The translations under genes and the position numbers were made by a program. The notes beneath the pieces are model-generated. The model ran no database searches. It saw nothing but the letters and a program-made list of their open reading frames with translations, and had not been told where the DNA came from. A DNA stretch of 64,000 nt. Source: Mucidula mucida. Its lineage: Eukaryota; Basidiomycota; Agaricomycetes; Agaricales; Physalacriaceae. Shown here in pieces: positions 32,600-45,100 of this stretch. How positions within the stretch are numbered: the stretch's first letter is position 1; each line of letters begins with the position of its first letter. Location: assembly GCA_015501055.1 (NCBI GenBank), contig JADNYV010000186.1, forward strand, positions 1 to 64,000. Reading direction: 5' to 3'.

Positions 32600-33030
32600 T
32601 CCCGACTCTTGCGACAAAAAACGTAACCGCTGTCTTGTTTCGGGGCTGCAGCCCTTCTTCGGGGTGACCTTCCGGTAGCATGACCTTGCTCAGACCTCTC
32701 GCTTTGGACACGAAGTCCTCAGACCGAACACGACACGGTTTCCCGTCGGTGCTGGTTCTACTTGGCGAAGCCATTTACGGTGTGATCCAGCCATGCGCCT
32801 TCTTGGTCACCCTATGAGATACTCCAAGGAGTACCTTACTATATGATAGGCATAGAACCGAGTTGCTTCAACGGTATAGGGTTTTCTATGGTCGAAGGTG
32901 TAGTGGCTATACAGGGCTCGGGTGCATACATTTCTGACACAGCGCCTCATTATCATTCGGTCTATTTACCCACCCTCATGAGGGAGAGAAGCCTTTCAAA
33001 AAATGGCTACGTTCGAAACGAGGAAGGACG
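32600..33030 (+). repeat. X repeat, left copy of unit B
   Basis: It resembles the right copy of unit A most closely (shared CGTTTCGGGGCTGCAGCCC-like start and MIGIEPSCFNGIGFSMVEGV frame). The palindrome core is TACTCCAAGGAGTA. Confidence 0.88.
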
Positions 33031-33189
33031 CCTTGAGATGACATGATACACAGGAAACAGTGGTTGTGCGTTCTTTTCGTAAAGCTGAAAAGCTGACAAT
33101 ACTGTTCCGATGCTCAGAATGAAGGTCTGATCGCGTTGTCCGTGAGTCCTTTTCAATAAGCTATTCGTGATCCCTGCCATAGGGCTCTG

Positions 33190-33965
33190 GTGGCGCTGTC
33201 GACACAATATTTGGCATGCAATCTTCATCTTAATTGTTCTTAGGCCATCCAGGACTCTGAACTTGCCGCTACTAGTCCTCGGTCAAAGAGGGTGCGTTTA
33301 TGTTCCAGTGTAGGTTTTCCAGGCTGACCGTTTTTCAGAAAGTTTGTGTCTTGGAGATATAATGACGCGGGATGGCGGTACGCTTTATCCCCCCTTTTAA
33401 GCCTATCATTGCCACACGATGCTCTTCGGCTCCCAGTGGCAACTATTCCCAACATCGATGCCCTTTCTCCGAACACCAAAAGGAAACACGATGTCAATGC
33501 CGCGGAAGACCGCGAGGCGTTGCTCGAAACGGAAACGTCGGCAAAACGTCTCAAGCCGGCGGGACCGTGCAAAGTCGCTGAACAGTGAAGTAGGTGCGTT
33601 TCTCTCATACCGCATCACTGTATCACTTCATCGACAATCTTGGCAATATAGACAGGTAAGCAACTGTCTATTTATCATGTACATCAGGTGCAGCCTGTAC
33701 GAGTTGGAGAAAATGGGAGCCCTCGTGTATGTCGCCTCTCGCTTTCTAAAATGACTGAATGACATCCTTTAGAGTTGTATCTCAACTATATAGCTTTCCA
33801 CAAGTTTGAGATCATCCTCAAAACCTGCGGAACACAGGTAGATGTTGTAGGTTTCCTGTCTTACAGCGCCAGAAGCTTATGTATTGTTATGTCGCCATCC
33901 CCTTCTCGCGCTGTACATCCTTCACGGAGCCCAAATTACGACCTACCTTCTCTTCTACATTATGT
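33190..33965 (+). pseudogene. Truncated copy of the unit A gene
   Basis: Matches unit A from about 27955 onward: the block ACTAGTCCTCGGTCAAAGAG, then NIDALSPNTKRKHDVNAAED and TSAKRLKPAG (unit A has NNNALSPTTKRKLDTDAA and SPAKRLKVP), then RCSLYELEKMG (unit A RCSAHWYELERTG). The coiled-coil first exon is absent and frames are interrupted, so it is probably dead. Confidence 0.55.
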
Positions 33966-34129
33966 CGCGTGCCATAGTCAGTTATTGTAACATTTCTACT
34001 TCACAGAATGCGACAATTGTTTGAACCACTCTCTGCATGCGGCGGAATGCCAGAGGTCCTCCGTCGCTGTGCATAGGAGCCTTCGACAGATCACACTGTC
34101 GATACTCCATAATACAAAAAGGCTAACAG

Positions 34130-34435
34130 GACTCCTTTACGTGCATAAGGCTATCTAAGAGAGTCCATGGTGCATGGCCATGGAGGATCTTAGGGTGTAC
34201 CAAGAAGGCGCATGACCGGACCAGTTCGCGAATGTCTTTGACAAGCAGAATCGACACTGACGGAAGTTGGCCTACCGGTACGGTGTTCGGTCTGAGGACT
34301 TTGTGTTCAAGGATAGGACTGAGCAAGGCATGCTACCGGAAGGTCACCCGAAGAAGGGCTAGGGGACTTAGCCGGTCCCAAAGCCTGGAAATAACACAGT
34401 GGTCAGTGTTTTTATTTTCAGAGTTGAGAACATAG
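34130..34435 (-). repeat. X repeat, right copy of unit B (diverged)
   Basis: Minus orientation. Shared blocks include GCTACCGGAAGGTCACCCGA and GTACCAAGAAGGCGCATG. Its outer end resembles the outer end of the left copy of unit A (CCAGGCTTTGGGACCGGCTA versus CCAGGCTTCGGGACCGACTA). The most divergent of the four; the MIGIEP part is missing. Confidence 0.75.
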
Positions 34436-34440
34436 GTTGC

Positions 34441-36527
34441 CGTCAAGCTGGCCAGCCAGCGCATTTCGCGTTGCGACTGTGGTCGCGAAGACTATTATTC
34501 ATCTTTTAGGATCCATCGTGCCCACCGCGATATGCCAAGAGTCTGAGGTCTCCGAGTCGATTGTTGCAAGTAGTGTCCGCTTCCCTGCTTTTCGCCTTTT
34601 CGGCGGCAGTGTACACAGGGCATAAGCAAGTGTTGATAAATCAAAGTTTTTTCAAGGGTTTCTATCGTTTTGACTGGTAGCTCGAAGATGAAGGACGATG
34701 ACCACCGTGACATGTACCAAATTTGTACACGATCGCGACTTGCCTTTCACCACCATACTACTCTTCACCAGCTACGCAACTTGCCCACCCCTGAAAACGG
34801 CTGCAGTACCTCGCCTCACAATGGCGGGCTCCTGCGACAACGGCTTCCGAGTTTTGGATCTGGATACCTAAGGACGTAGCCAAAAATTTCCTTTCATTAG
34901 TGTACTCCTTGGGTTCTTAGTCCTCCATTCCTACAGATTGCAGACCACCGGTGGGTACGGAGAAAGAGTGCCGCGCGCTTTACCATAAGCAGCCAAAGCT
35001 AGAAGGCAATGGTAAGTAGTCTTTGCCTTTCAACAGCTTTCATGAGTCACTACTATTTCTTCCTCAGCAGGCCAGAAGACTGTCAAGCTTTCATTCTTCA
35101 TGGACGCCGCTAGTCAGAGCTCATTTACCCGCTCCCCGCCTGTCATACCGACTCATTTACCACGGAAATCACTGTTTTCCGCTGATAGCCTCGCGTCTCG
35201 GACATGAAGTCTTCGGTGGATTTGCTCTTCGCGTCTGCATCCCCGGATATTGTCCCGCCGCATTGCCCTTGACGTCATCTCCATCCCTTCGACAACGAGA
35301 TTCGCGGTGCACACGATCTGCTCCTTAAATCAGCTGCATGCGGTTGAGGCGCGTGCAAATTGGCTATCGTTCGACGCGCCTCGTTGCCCCTAATTCGCCT
35401 CGTTTCCCACCTCCCCACCTTCCCCGAAGCATCAGGATCCACTAATCGTGCTCACCCAGTCTTCTACTCTCGTCCTAGACTCTCTGAACCCTGGTTGAAG
35501 CCAATGCATTGTTCATTAATCCGAGGCTAATCTCGTACGATACTGAGATGAGATTCATTTCGTCGTGCTCGCCACAACGATCATCTCCCGCTCATCCCCC
35601 TTCTGTTGGAAAATTCATTCATTCGATATCAGCGGCTCATCCTCGTGCCCATTATTACAAGACACAACATGTTCCTACATCAAGAAGGTCGCTGCCGCCG
35701 TCGCAGAGTCCAAAGCCGTTTCTCATGCACGAGTGGACGATGGCTTCTCTGGCCTCAGGGCTGTCATCCTCTAAGAAGAGGGTACGACAGTGGGTCAAGT
35801 CGGAGCGTAGAATGTTTTCTCGAATCATGTTCTTCTAGGCCTTTTACGCCGTGCCAAGGTACTTCACGACTACGAACTGTCAACTCAGCGGCTCATGAGG
35901 TCTTTTTTCCATAGATGTCACAAGCGACGATGAAGGATTTCTATTTCGAGACCAGTAACAATTCATCATTCAATTCATGAACAACGATTCCCCATACGAT
36001 GAAGACACTTTTACGTTGCATGAGAACACGCGCCACCCTTTTGACGGATGTTCTTTAGGTGGCGGTCTTTGAATTCTGGCACGGTGGGCGGGGAGGTCTT
36101 CCGCCTGCAGGCGCACCTCGAGAGCCAGTCGAGAGCGTATTCATCCGAGCCTGTCCATACTTTTGGCTAGGACTTGCTTTATGTGGTCGATGCCGAGTCC
36201 CGACGTCCCTGATGGCGGCGACTAAAGACACCGGAGGCCGATACGACGGATGCATTCGAACTGTGAGTGCCGCCTGGATGTAAACCTTCGTCAAGGCCAC
36301 GTTGTTTTATTCAAGAGAACACACTCCTTGTTCGTGGCATCATCGAGCATGAACACCGGATCGGAGAAGTGGGAAAAGGCTAGGGGGGTAAATATAAATG
36401 AAGGGAAGCCAAGGGAAGCCCTTGACGTACTTACCGGATGAGGTGATAAGTACCACGAAGGATGAACATTGTGACTTGTTCCTTTCCTTCCCATCACATT
36501 CTGCGATACCTCTCTCTCGTCTTGAAT
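34441..36527. other. Intergenic, no supported gene; promoter side of the HMG-box gene
   Basis: Several short plus-strand frames but none with a family motif. A stretch at about 35190-35215 (GGACATGAAGTCTTCGG) resembles the X-repeat block GGACACGAAGTCCTCAG and may be a relic. Confidence 0.4.
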
Positions 36528-37772
36528 ATGCCTCCCTCCCGCACGTCGCCTCCCGCCGAGATCGTCTGGACACTCCCCAACTCCCCTGCCAACCTCTGCG
36601 ACGTGCTCAGCGTCAACACTTCCGAATGTGGGACCGGCGGCACGAAACATAGCAAAAAGAAGCCGGCGAGCCACATCCCCCGTCCTCCAAATGCCTTCAT
36701 CCTCTTTCGCTCGTCCTTCATTAAATCCCAGCATGTCTCTACCGATGTTGAGACCAACCATAGCACACTCTCGAAGATCATTGGCATGACATGGCAAGGG
36801 CTACCCGACACTGAACGACAGATCTGGCACGACAAGGCGCGGGCGGCTCTTGATGAGCATCGCAGACGGTTCCCTGCGTATGCGTTCAGGCCGGCTCATT
36901 CGTCTAGAACACCTGGTGCAGGCGCGGTGGCGAGAAGCGAAGAAAGGTTAGAGAGGTAGAACCCAAGGATACGAAACGATGCGCCAAAATCGCAGAGTTA
37001 CTCGTTGATGGTCTGAAGGGCGCCGCGCTCGACCAGGCCATCAGGGAGTTTGACAAGACGCACGTCAAGGAGATTATCACTCGCTTCGAGACGCCGATAA
37101 CGGAAGTGCGTTCAGGAAGCGCGAGAAACGCGAAGTTGTGGTGGTGAGTGGTTCCTTGTGCTGCGGCGTGTGGCGATGTGTTTATGCTTTTGACAGGACG
37201 TCAAGCGAGAGCCCGAGGCTGATACGGCGCCTCCTCCCCCGCCGGTTCCCGCGCAACCTCCCAGCGTGGAGGAATATGTCGACCAACAGATGTATTATCC
37301 CGAACAACCTGCTCCCTACTCGGACCCGTCCTACTGCCACACGCCCACGTCGCCGTATCCCCAGACCCCCATCGATTCGTACACGGACGCAGGCTCGTAT
37401 CCGTGTTCCCCGATTGATGGTCCCGCGAGCTCGTATCCCTCGCCCATGTCGGACAACTTTTTCAATCCAGAGTACATTAACAGCGTGGCGCCGTCCTATC
37501 CCCCCGCACCGTCGTACGACGCCCTCTCGCCCCCGTCGTACGAGCCCTACGCCCACGGACACGGCCAAACATCAGGCCAAACAAAAACCTTTACGGAATC
37601 CGACCTGCAGTCCCTTTCATCCCTATATGGCGGCCCGTCTGACATGTTCACGTTCGAGCTTCCTGGTGTCAGCGCTGATTATCTCACCGAGTATAGTGAT
37701 TTGTTGGATTTCGAGATGCCACCCCCGTTGAACCCCACTTGGAACGTGTCGCCGCCGGCCGTTGGGTACTGA
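36528..37772 (+). CDS. HMG-box transcription factor (MATA_HMG/ROX1-type), two apparent frameshifts
   Basis: The ATG opens MPPSRTSPPAEIVWTLPNSP. A complete HMG box follows at about residues 50-120 (IPRPPNAFILFRSSFIKSQH; LSKIIGMTWQGLPDTERQIW; HDKARAALDEHRRRFPAYAF), of the fungal sex-determination/stress type that binds DNA in the minor groove. The continuation (VREVEPKDTKRCAKIAELLV) lies one base out of frame near a GG run at about 36929, and a second shift occurs at GTGCGTTCAGG (about 37111). Behind a normal intron (GTGAGT...GACAG, ending just before the DVKREPEADTAPPPP codons) the C-terminal part is Pro/Tyr/Ser-rich and ends SPPAVGY, like an activation domain. Both shifts look like single missing bases in short runs. 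The gene is probably real and functional if these are consensus errors. Confidence 0.75.
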
Positions 37773-39940
37773 TGTCTTTTTCCGTTGCATAATCGAAAGC
37801 AATCCTGCCGTACGTGGAAAACTGTATGTAAATATTAGCCCTTGACCCCACCCACTTTCTCTTACTATCCTGTCCTTATCTTTCATCTATCGCCTCTATC
37901 AGCGCCATCTTTTTATCCCACCTGATTTCTTGGTTATTTTTTCCTTTGTATCATTACGACTATATATTTCATTTTGGATATCATGATATACGTATTTATG
38001 TACCTTTTCTGCCTTGTGTTGTTGTACGTAGAAGAATGTTCCAAAAAAACCCCAATTTTCGCCTCACTCGCTAGGTTCTAGGTTAAGCGCCTGAGAGCAA
38101 CGTGCTAGCGACATCACTACTTCCTAGGCGCGTGTTAGCAGAGTGGAACGAGCGCTTAGCGCCCAACATCATCAGTACTCGGTGGAACAGTGGACACACA
38201 GTCGAGAGAGTGGGGATGGGGCAATGATCATGATGGTCAATATGCGCCCCCAGATCGCCGCCGGCCATCGGGATGCCGGAAAGATGGGATGCGATAAACT
38301 CACGGTGGACCCAGGATAATTGAGGGGGTTCTAGGTCACCGGACATGAGGTGAGGTAAGATAAAGAATCAAGATTGGAATGCATGCCACGCGTAGCACAT
38401 GGCCGCAATTCTCGACGCGGAGATTTTTTTTGTGGGTTGATGGATTTACCCTACTCTACCCACATGGCGGAAGCAAAAGGGAGCAGTTTGCGGCCGCGGA
38501 GGTAGATCTGGAATTGGAAGAAGGAGACTTGTTATGGAATGAGGACTCGTACTATAAATACCTTTTGGACGAAGAGAGTACAAGAGCGTTGACGCCCCCC
38601 GGATAAGCCAGGATGCCGATGAGTGATATGATTGACGAGCATATGTTGCGGCGTTGCGAGGGAGGTACAACAAAGTCGGCGGGTTCGTAAGACCTTGTTC
38701 TCTGTTCGTCAGAGGTCTGATAGATTAAAATCAGAGTCTTCGTAGTGTCGTTAAATTCGAAGCGTAGAAGAGATGTCGGACGGACATGAAGAGTTGGTCA
38801 TTGTCATAGATGCTGAACCGAGTGCGTTTGGCTTCCTTCGTTAGCGGTCTATACTTTCGAACTGGGTTCAAGCAGTGCTTGCACACAAGGAGTATTTACC
38901 CACCTGACCTGAATTCATACCTTCCCTGCACGTCTGTCAATGGTCGCGCTTCGCAAATTCTCTCTCTCCACGCCTCGGCCTATTATGCGTGTGAGCGCCA
39001 ACAGCGATAGAGTTTCAGAGAGAGACATGCCATACGGAGTGTTTTACAATTTTTGTTGCTTCGCTGCCGCTAGAATGAGAGGGTCTAGTAGCAAGAATCT
39101 TGGAAGCGTCGGACATGGATAAACACCTCAAGCTGATTCAAAATCCACACGCTTGTCATGATGAGAGAGAATCACCTCCGGCTCGACTTTATTCGATAAC
39201 CCAACGGGCGTCAGAGGAACGCATCAGTCGCCGAAAGAGGCGGCACCGAAAGACTGAGGGTAAGATGCAGCACGAGCAGAGGGTTGGAGTGATAGGTCAT
39301 GATAAAAGCGGGCTTTATAGCGACGGTTGTTGAAGTACTCGAGATCGACTTTGACAAGATTTAGTGGCCGAGAAAGAAGTAGTCAGAGTCAGACGAGAGC
39401 GAGCATTCAACCGAGTAGAAATATTGACAATCCCGCAGTTGGCATTTCGTTGAAGTTGAAGGTTGCGGAAGACAGACATCAGGAGGAGTTGAACCAACAG
39501 CGCCATACTCGGGCACTGCCTCCGAGGGCAACCCTGCACACTCTTTACTCTCTCTCCTCAGTAGTTCCAGGCTCCATATGCCTGCCTTCTACACTCTTTA
39601 CGATTTCACTGAGTCTACTTCTACAAGATATCTATACCTCTGGATTTTTCGCTCAAAATGGAACAAGCTGGACTCGTGTGAAAGCACTGCCTTGATTGGC
39701 GCCTGACTAAAGGGCGGCGTGATTTAGCGCTTAATGGGTAGTTTACGCACCTCATCTCCAATTCACGAGTGGCGCATATTTCCCCCGTTGCGACGTTCCA
39801 AATGGCCCCGCCGCGAAAGATGGGCTCAGAAGAGCTTGTCGATAGCCTAGTAAATAAGATACACAAACAGTGCGTGCCCCATCTCACTGATCACGAACAT
39901 CCTGATTCGCTTCAACAGCTCTAGCAACTGGGATATAGCC
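37773..39940. other. Intergenic, no supported gene; may contain the first exon of the F-box gene
   Basis: A 75-residue frame at 38379-38606 ends SYYKYLLDEESTRALTPPG and is AUG-initiated, but I see no support for it. Near 39880-39943 a frame reads ILIRFNSSSNWDIAK and ends at a good donor (AAG|GTACGT) into the F-box gene, so the gene's start is in this stretch. Confidence 0.4.
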
Positions 39941-39989
39941 AAGGTACGTGTCGTATTCTTGGCCATTGCTGACATCTGACGCGTCTCAG

Positions 39990-41828
39990 TTGGATATTCT
40001 CGAAAAGAAGATGCAAACGGCGGCAGCACTGATCAGAGGCGCTCGTAACAACTTGCAGCCGATCAACCGCCTCCCGCCAGAGCTCCTCGCTGTGGTATTC
40101 AGGGAGACGCAGCAACGTTTACCGGGGTTCCTCCCCATTGCGCCGGACCGCTGCACGCTGTATCACGATTGGCTGCGGCTCTTGACTGTGTGCCGCCACT
40201 GGCGAGGGATATGCGCCACATACCACGTGCTCTGGTCGAACATTGACAGTGGGTACATGCCCACGAAATGTTTGAAACGTTCTGCAGACACGCCGCTCAC
40301 GGTCACCTTTGGGATCCGGAACCATTTTCCCGTTCCAGAGCAGGAACACCTGAACGCGATCCTCGAGCACACTCATCGTATCCACGAGTTTCATATTGAT
40401 CCTTGGCGACTTCGCCCAGAAGTCCCGTCGCCGACACAACCCGTCCGCCATCTCTTAACTTTGCCAGCCCCGAAACTTGTCAGTCTGACTTTGCTGTCGA
40501 ACGATGTCAGCTCGAATTGGGGTGGGGGGTGGCCCGGCATCAATCCTCCTGGTTGGGGAGCTCCTGCAACAACATCCACGTCACACCTGGAATCATTGTT
40601 CGATGGATGCATGCCGCGTCTAAGGGAGCTATGTTTAGAACACTATACTTCTTGGCCCAGTGGATATTTCCACAATTTAACACGTCTTTGCCTGTACAAA
40701 CAGAGCTTTGGCATGACGCGGCCGACCACCGCGAGTTTTCTCGATTTTCTCGAGCACTCGCCTCTCTTGGAAACACTCGTGCTGGTCTTCGCAGGTCCCG
40801 ACCGTCCTCCGGGCGATGATACTCCAGTAGTCACACCAGGACGCGTCGTCCGTCTCGAACGTCTTCGCGAAGTTGATATTGGTGGAGTGCGTAGCATCCA
40901 CTTTGTCACTCGTCTCCTTGAGCACCTTCAACTCCTACCGGAGACATCGTTGCACATTTGGGGCGATTCTACATTACTCGACACTAACCAGGAACTGTCG
41001 AGTTTGTTGCCAACATCGAGAGCCCACCTCCAGAATCTACACAGTATCAAGGAGTACCGATACATTCGCGATAGCTACCGGCGCCATCGCTCGTCGACCA
41101 CTCACCTCGTCTCCGTCGTCGATGACGTTCTCGTAATTAAAGGAGACTATACCGTGACCCAGATTAACAATGTCATGAAGTGCTTCCCTCTGCTTGGTGC
41201 TACCACCGCTTCATTCGACGATGCAGCTTCGAGCAGTCCTCACAATAGTCAGTCTACGGAAGCTGTTGTCGACGTCATGGCATGGCGCACAGCCTTCGAG
41301 TCTCTCACCTCACTCGAAAATTTGATTCTTCGAGGGCAAAACAAGTCCACCATGGAGTCTATGTTATCAGCTCTATATCCATCTCATGACCAGGATCCTG
41401 CTCTGCTTTGCCCGAATCTCAACACTATCCGTATTGAAGGACGCATGCAAGACATTCCAGCGTTTTATCTCGCCCTCCTAGCTGAAGAGCGGGCCAAGTT
41501 TGGCGCCCCGATTATGTCCTTGCAGATCGTCTCTCTCCGGCCATTCTCGCGCCCGCCGTCGTCGGGGAGCACGTATGTGCCTATCCACGTTCAGCCGTTC
41601 GCTGGGCAGGAGAAGGATGATGATCCGGAGGAGCTGGTGGATATGGTTGCGGGTTCGGCGCCTGAGTATGCGCAGAAGACGAATGTGATGCGGAGGCAGA
41701 TACGGGATGTTAGTTTCTTGACGGTTAGGCGATATGTTAGTCGGCTGCCAAAGTCGTGGCCCACGCAAGGACATAAGTGGAATCAGGCTTGCGATAATCG
41801 ACGTGGTATTATAGGTTCTCCTTGGTAG
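39990..41828 (+). CDS. F-box protein, at least 612 aa, 5' exon not resolved
   Basis: A 46-bp intron (39944-39989, GTACGT...TCTCAG) precedes this long exon. It begins LDILEKKMQTAAALIRGARN, then the F-box core NRLPPELLAVVFRETQQ and CRHWRGICATYHVLWSNID, the usual order in Agaricomycete F-box proteins. The rest is leucine-rich with weak LRR-like blocks (HLLTLPAPKLVSLTLLSND; LRELCLEHYTSW; PLLETLVLVFAG). Such proteins recruit targets to SCF ubiquitin ligases via Skp1. The end is MRRQIRDVSFLTVRRY...GSPW. One long exon without frame breaks, so this gene is probably functional. The start codon is uncertain. Confidence 0.75.
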   Translation: MDILEKKMQTAAALIRGARNNLQPINRLPPELLAVVFRETQQRLPGFLPIAPDRCTLYHDWLRLLTVCRHWRGICATYHVLWSNIDSGYMPTKCLKRSADTPLTVTFGIRNHFPVPEQEHLNAILEHTHRIHEFHIDPWRLRPEVPSPTQPVRHLLTLPAPKLVSLTLLSNDVSSNWGGGWPGINPPGWGAPATTSTSHLESLFDGCMPRLRELCLEHYTSWPSGYFHNLTRLCLYKQSFGMTRPTTASFLDFLEHSPLLETLVLVFAGPDRPPGDDTPVVTPGRVVRLERLREVDIGGVRSIHFVTRLLEHLQLLPETSLHIWGDSTLLDTNQELSSLLPTSRAHLQNLHSIKEYRYIRDSYRRHRSSTTHLVSVVDDVLVIKGDYTVTQINNVMKCFPLLGATTASFDDAASSSPHNSQSTEAVVDVMAWRTAFESLTSLENLILRGQNKSTMESMLSALYPSHDQDPALLCPNLNTIRIEGRMQDIPAFYLALLAEERAKFGAPIMSLQIVSLRPFSRPPSSGSTYVPIHVQPFAGQEKDDDPEELVDMVAGSAPEYAQKTNVMRRQIRDVSFLTVRRYVSRLPKSWPTQGHKWNQACDNRRGIIGSPW

Positions 41829-42111
41829 TTTCTTGGGTGCTCTGGTTTTAGGCTATAAGGTGTTTTTCTTAGGTCTCTGGTTTGCTCTAAGTAAACAATG
41901 ACAGTTAACTCTACTTTGATCCATTGGTTTCGTCGCGTTATTAGAAGTAATATATTCCGCTGATAACTGAAAGGGCATGCATCAGGCCTTGCTCAGTAGT
42001 ACCAGGTCGACGTCTGACCCGATCGAGTAGGCGCGCGACCACACAGCCACCTGCGTCCTGACTTGGTCCTGACCACCACCTGCCACCGCGCCTGCCGCGT
42101 CCTGCTCGACA

Positions 42112-45100
42112 ATGTCGACGATATCGACAGCGCTGCGCAACTTCAAGGAGCCGACAAAGGAGCAGCTCACAGAGATATTCTTCTCCTTGCCGCCGACACC
42201 GACTCCAGCGCCCAGAACCAATGGCAAAGACTCGCCGACGGAGGACGTGGAACGGATGGATATCAATGCCGTGCTGAGCTTGGGGATTCAGGGCGAGGAG
42301 GATTCATATGTGAGCTCGCTGTCTTGCACGACATCAGCGCATATACTGATACATCCAAGGCGGGCAAATTGTATCTAATCGCGCCGTACTTGGCATTTGC
42401 ATCGCTCGACCGCAAGTCGGTGCGCTTCACGTTACCCCTTTCGACTGTACGGCGCGTCGAACGGCTCAACGCCCGCGCCGGAATATATGCGCTGAGCCTT
42501 GCGCTATGGGACGGCGGCAAAATAGTACGTTTACTGGTCGGCGACGGCCTACATATTCTGACAGTGCACAGATTGTGCAACTGACCTCATTGCGCCCCAC
42601 GGCTGACCTGTTCTGCTCTTTGTTGCGCGACGCTCTCAAGATCGAGCTCCAGCGCGGTCAGATGAAGGCCGTGAAGGGGTTCGTCAAGACATGTTACTCA
42701 GAGACTTTGATTTCCGCGACGTCGTCGGTAGCCGATGGCGAGCGCGAGGACGGAAGCCTTATTAGCGAGGAAAAGGAGAATCCCGAGCCTAGGGAGTCTA
42801 CTTATCACGGCGGGCTTGGCCTTCGTTTCAAGTTTCCTGGTGATCCCAAAAAGTACGGTCTCTTTGCAATAATCTTCTTGTTTTGAATATTATCTTGAAG
42901 GCTACGCGAAGCATCCAAGATAAAGCTCTGGACCACGTACTTGCGTAGTAGGTTTTTGATTTATCTTTCGCGACTGACACATTAATGTCTCGCCAGCTCA
43001 TGGTCGAAATCTTACTTTGCTTCGGTATCCGCAATGTACTCGACTAGTACAGGTAGGTCTCCCGAATCGTCTTCGAGGGGAGATGTGGGAAACCCTTTCT
43101 GGATCGATTTTCATGCGCTATGCAAATCCCGGGTACTACGAGCAACTTCTCAAAGATAACGAGGGTCGAACGAGTACGAGTACTGAAGATATTGAGAAAG
43201 ATCTTCATCGCAGTCTGCCAGAGTACGCAGGCTATCAGTCCGAAGATGGCATCGGAGCTCTACGAAGAGTTCTCCAAGCGTACTCGTTCAAAAACCCCGA
43301 ATTGGGTTACTGTCAAGTGCGCAAGCTTTGAATTTACAGGCAAGAACTGACCCATATTGCAGGCGATGAATATTCTAGCGGCTGCTATCCTGATGTTCGT
43401 TTCCTTGATCGTGACATATCCAAGCTGATTATATTACAGTTACATGTCAGAAGAGCAGGCCTTCTGGTTGTTAGAAGTCCTATGTGACCGGTTGCTTCCT
43501 GGCTATTACGCGTAAATATTTTACTCCGTCAACATTGCGATCTAACTTTCTCTTCAAGCCCTTCTATGCACGGTACCCTTTTGGATCAACGAGTCTTCGA
43601 GTCGCTCGTACAGCGATGTTTGCCCATGATCCATGATCACTTCCAAGACGTCGATGTGCAGCTCTCTGTTGCCTCGCTGCCTTGGTTTCTGAGTTTGTAC
43701 GATCCGCTAACGTTACAGCATTGCTTATGCTGATGTTGGTTCCCTAGGTTCATCAACAGCATGCCTATGATCTTCGCATTCCGAATTGTGGACTGCTTCT
43801 TCTGTATGGGTCCCAAGGTTCTCTTCCAAGTCGGGTATGCGGCCATTTCAATCGCTGTCATTCCTTGCTCCTACTAACGTATCTCTCAGTCTAGGTTGGT
43901 CATACATCCTATTGTCTAGCTCGTCGTGAACAACGTGCTTTCTAGCTATTCTGAAGATCAACGGAGAAAAGCTTCTGACTGTGCAAGACGATGGTCACTT
44001 CTTGAAGTATGTCGTCAATGGCCGTTTGCAAAACTACGTCTCATTTCCGTCCCAAGCATGATGCGGGATTATTTTACCTCATTGGGCGAGTCTGCACATC
44101 CTGACTCACAGGATCCTCGCGCGCGCGCCATAACGCGCTTTCAAGAGCTTCTGCTTGTTTCTTTCCGCGAGTTTTCTGTGATTACCGACGATATGATATT
44201 ATCCGAGCGCAGGCGCTTTAGAGGCGAAATCATCCATAGCATCGAGTCGTTCTCAAAGCGGTCGGCAGTCCGAAACTTACGCACCCTCGGCCGTTTCAAC
44301 AAAGAACAAGCCGGACATATCTACGACTCGCTCTACCGAGCCATGTGCATCCATCCGCCACCTCCAGTGGCGCTTCCCCCGCCGAGCCTGTTGACACCGG
44401 CGGACGGGACCGAGGAAAAACCTGAGACGCGGATCGGGCTCAAGACCTTCCAGTACTTCCTTAGCGAGATCGCGTCCTGGGCTCGTGACGAGAGGATTGT
44501 GAGCAATGGTTTCCAGGTTAGTCGGTGGATGATTTCTCCAGGCTGCGTGCTCACCAGGTTATAGCAACGCATAGATCGCGAGGTGGCGGAACATGAGTTC
44601 ATTGACCGTTTGTTCTTCTTTTGGGATACATCATGTCGAGGAGCCCTGTCGTTTCAGGTAATCGGTTTCTTTGTATCATATGCTGTTTGCTGACGGGTGC
44701 TGTAGAATCTGGTGTCTGGTCTTGATGGGGTTATGTTCAATGATTTGATGGAAAACATCGAGTGGTTCTTTAATCTACATGACAAGAACAAGGACGGGTT
44801 CCTCACGAAGGACGAGGTCCTGACCCTTTCAGAATCATTCTTGGTGAGTCTATTGTTGACCACTGACTACCGCGTTTTTATTCATTGCTTTCCGATTAGT
44901 TTATATTTCGGTTTGAGGTTGGAGACGCCTACCTTGGCGCTGTCAGTCGTTTTATGACGAATGCGTTTGAGTACGGCGACGCTCTTTTACCTGAAGCGGA
45001 ACAGTCTCACATCGGGGAGGACGGCGAGCCTACGTCTCCCCCGCCGATCCCGACCAATCAGCCATACCTGAACCTAGCGACGTATGCCTTCTTATCGATC

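Larger units (their letters stand above)
32590..34440. mobile_element. Unit B: shorter copy of unit A bracketed by inverted X repeats, about 1.85 kb
   Basis: The left X copy (plus) and the right X copy (minus) enclose a truncated relative of the unit A gene in the same orientation. The 5' coiled-coil exon and the divergent promoter are missing. Ends are approximate. Confidence 0.5.

Noticed and set aside
25630..34440. X repeats as LTRs of a retrotransposon
   Set aside because: The copies are in inverted, not direct, orientation within each unit, and there is no gag/pol sequence, primer site or polypurine tract.
38379..38606. 75-aa plus-strand ORF
   Set aside because: No motif, no homologous copy in the window, and no clear promoter; not enough to call a gene.
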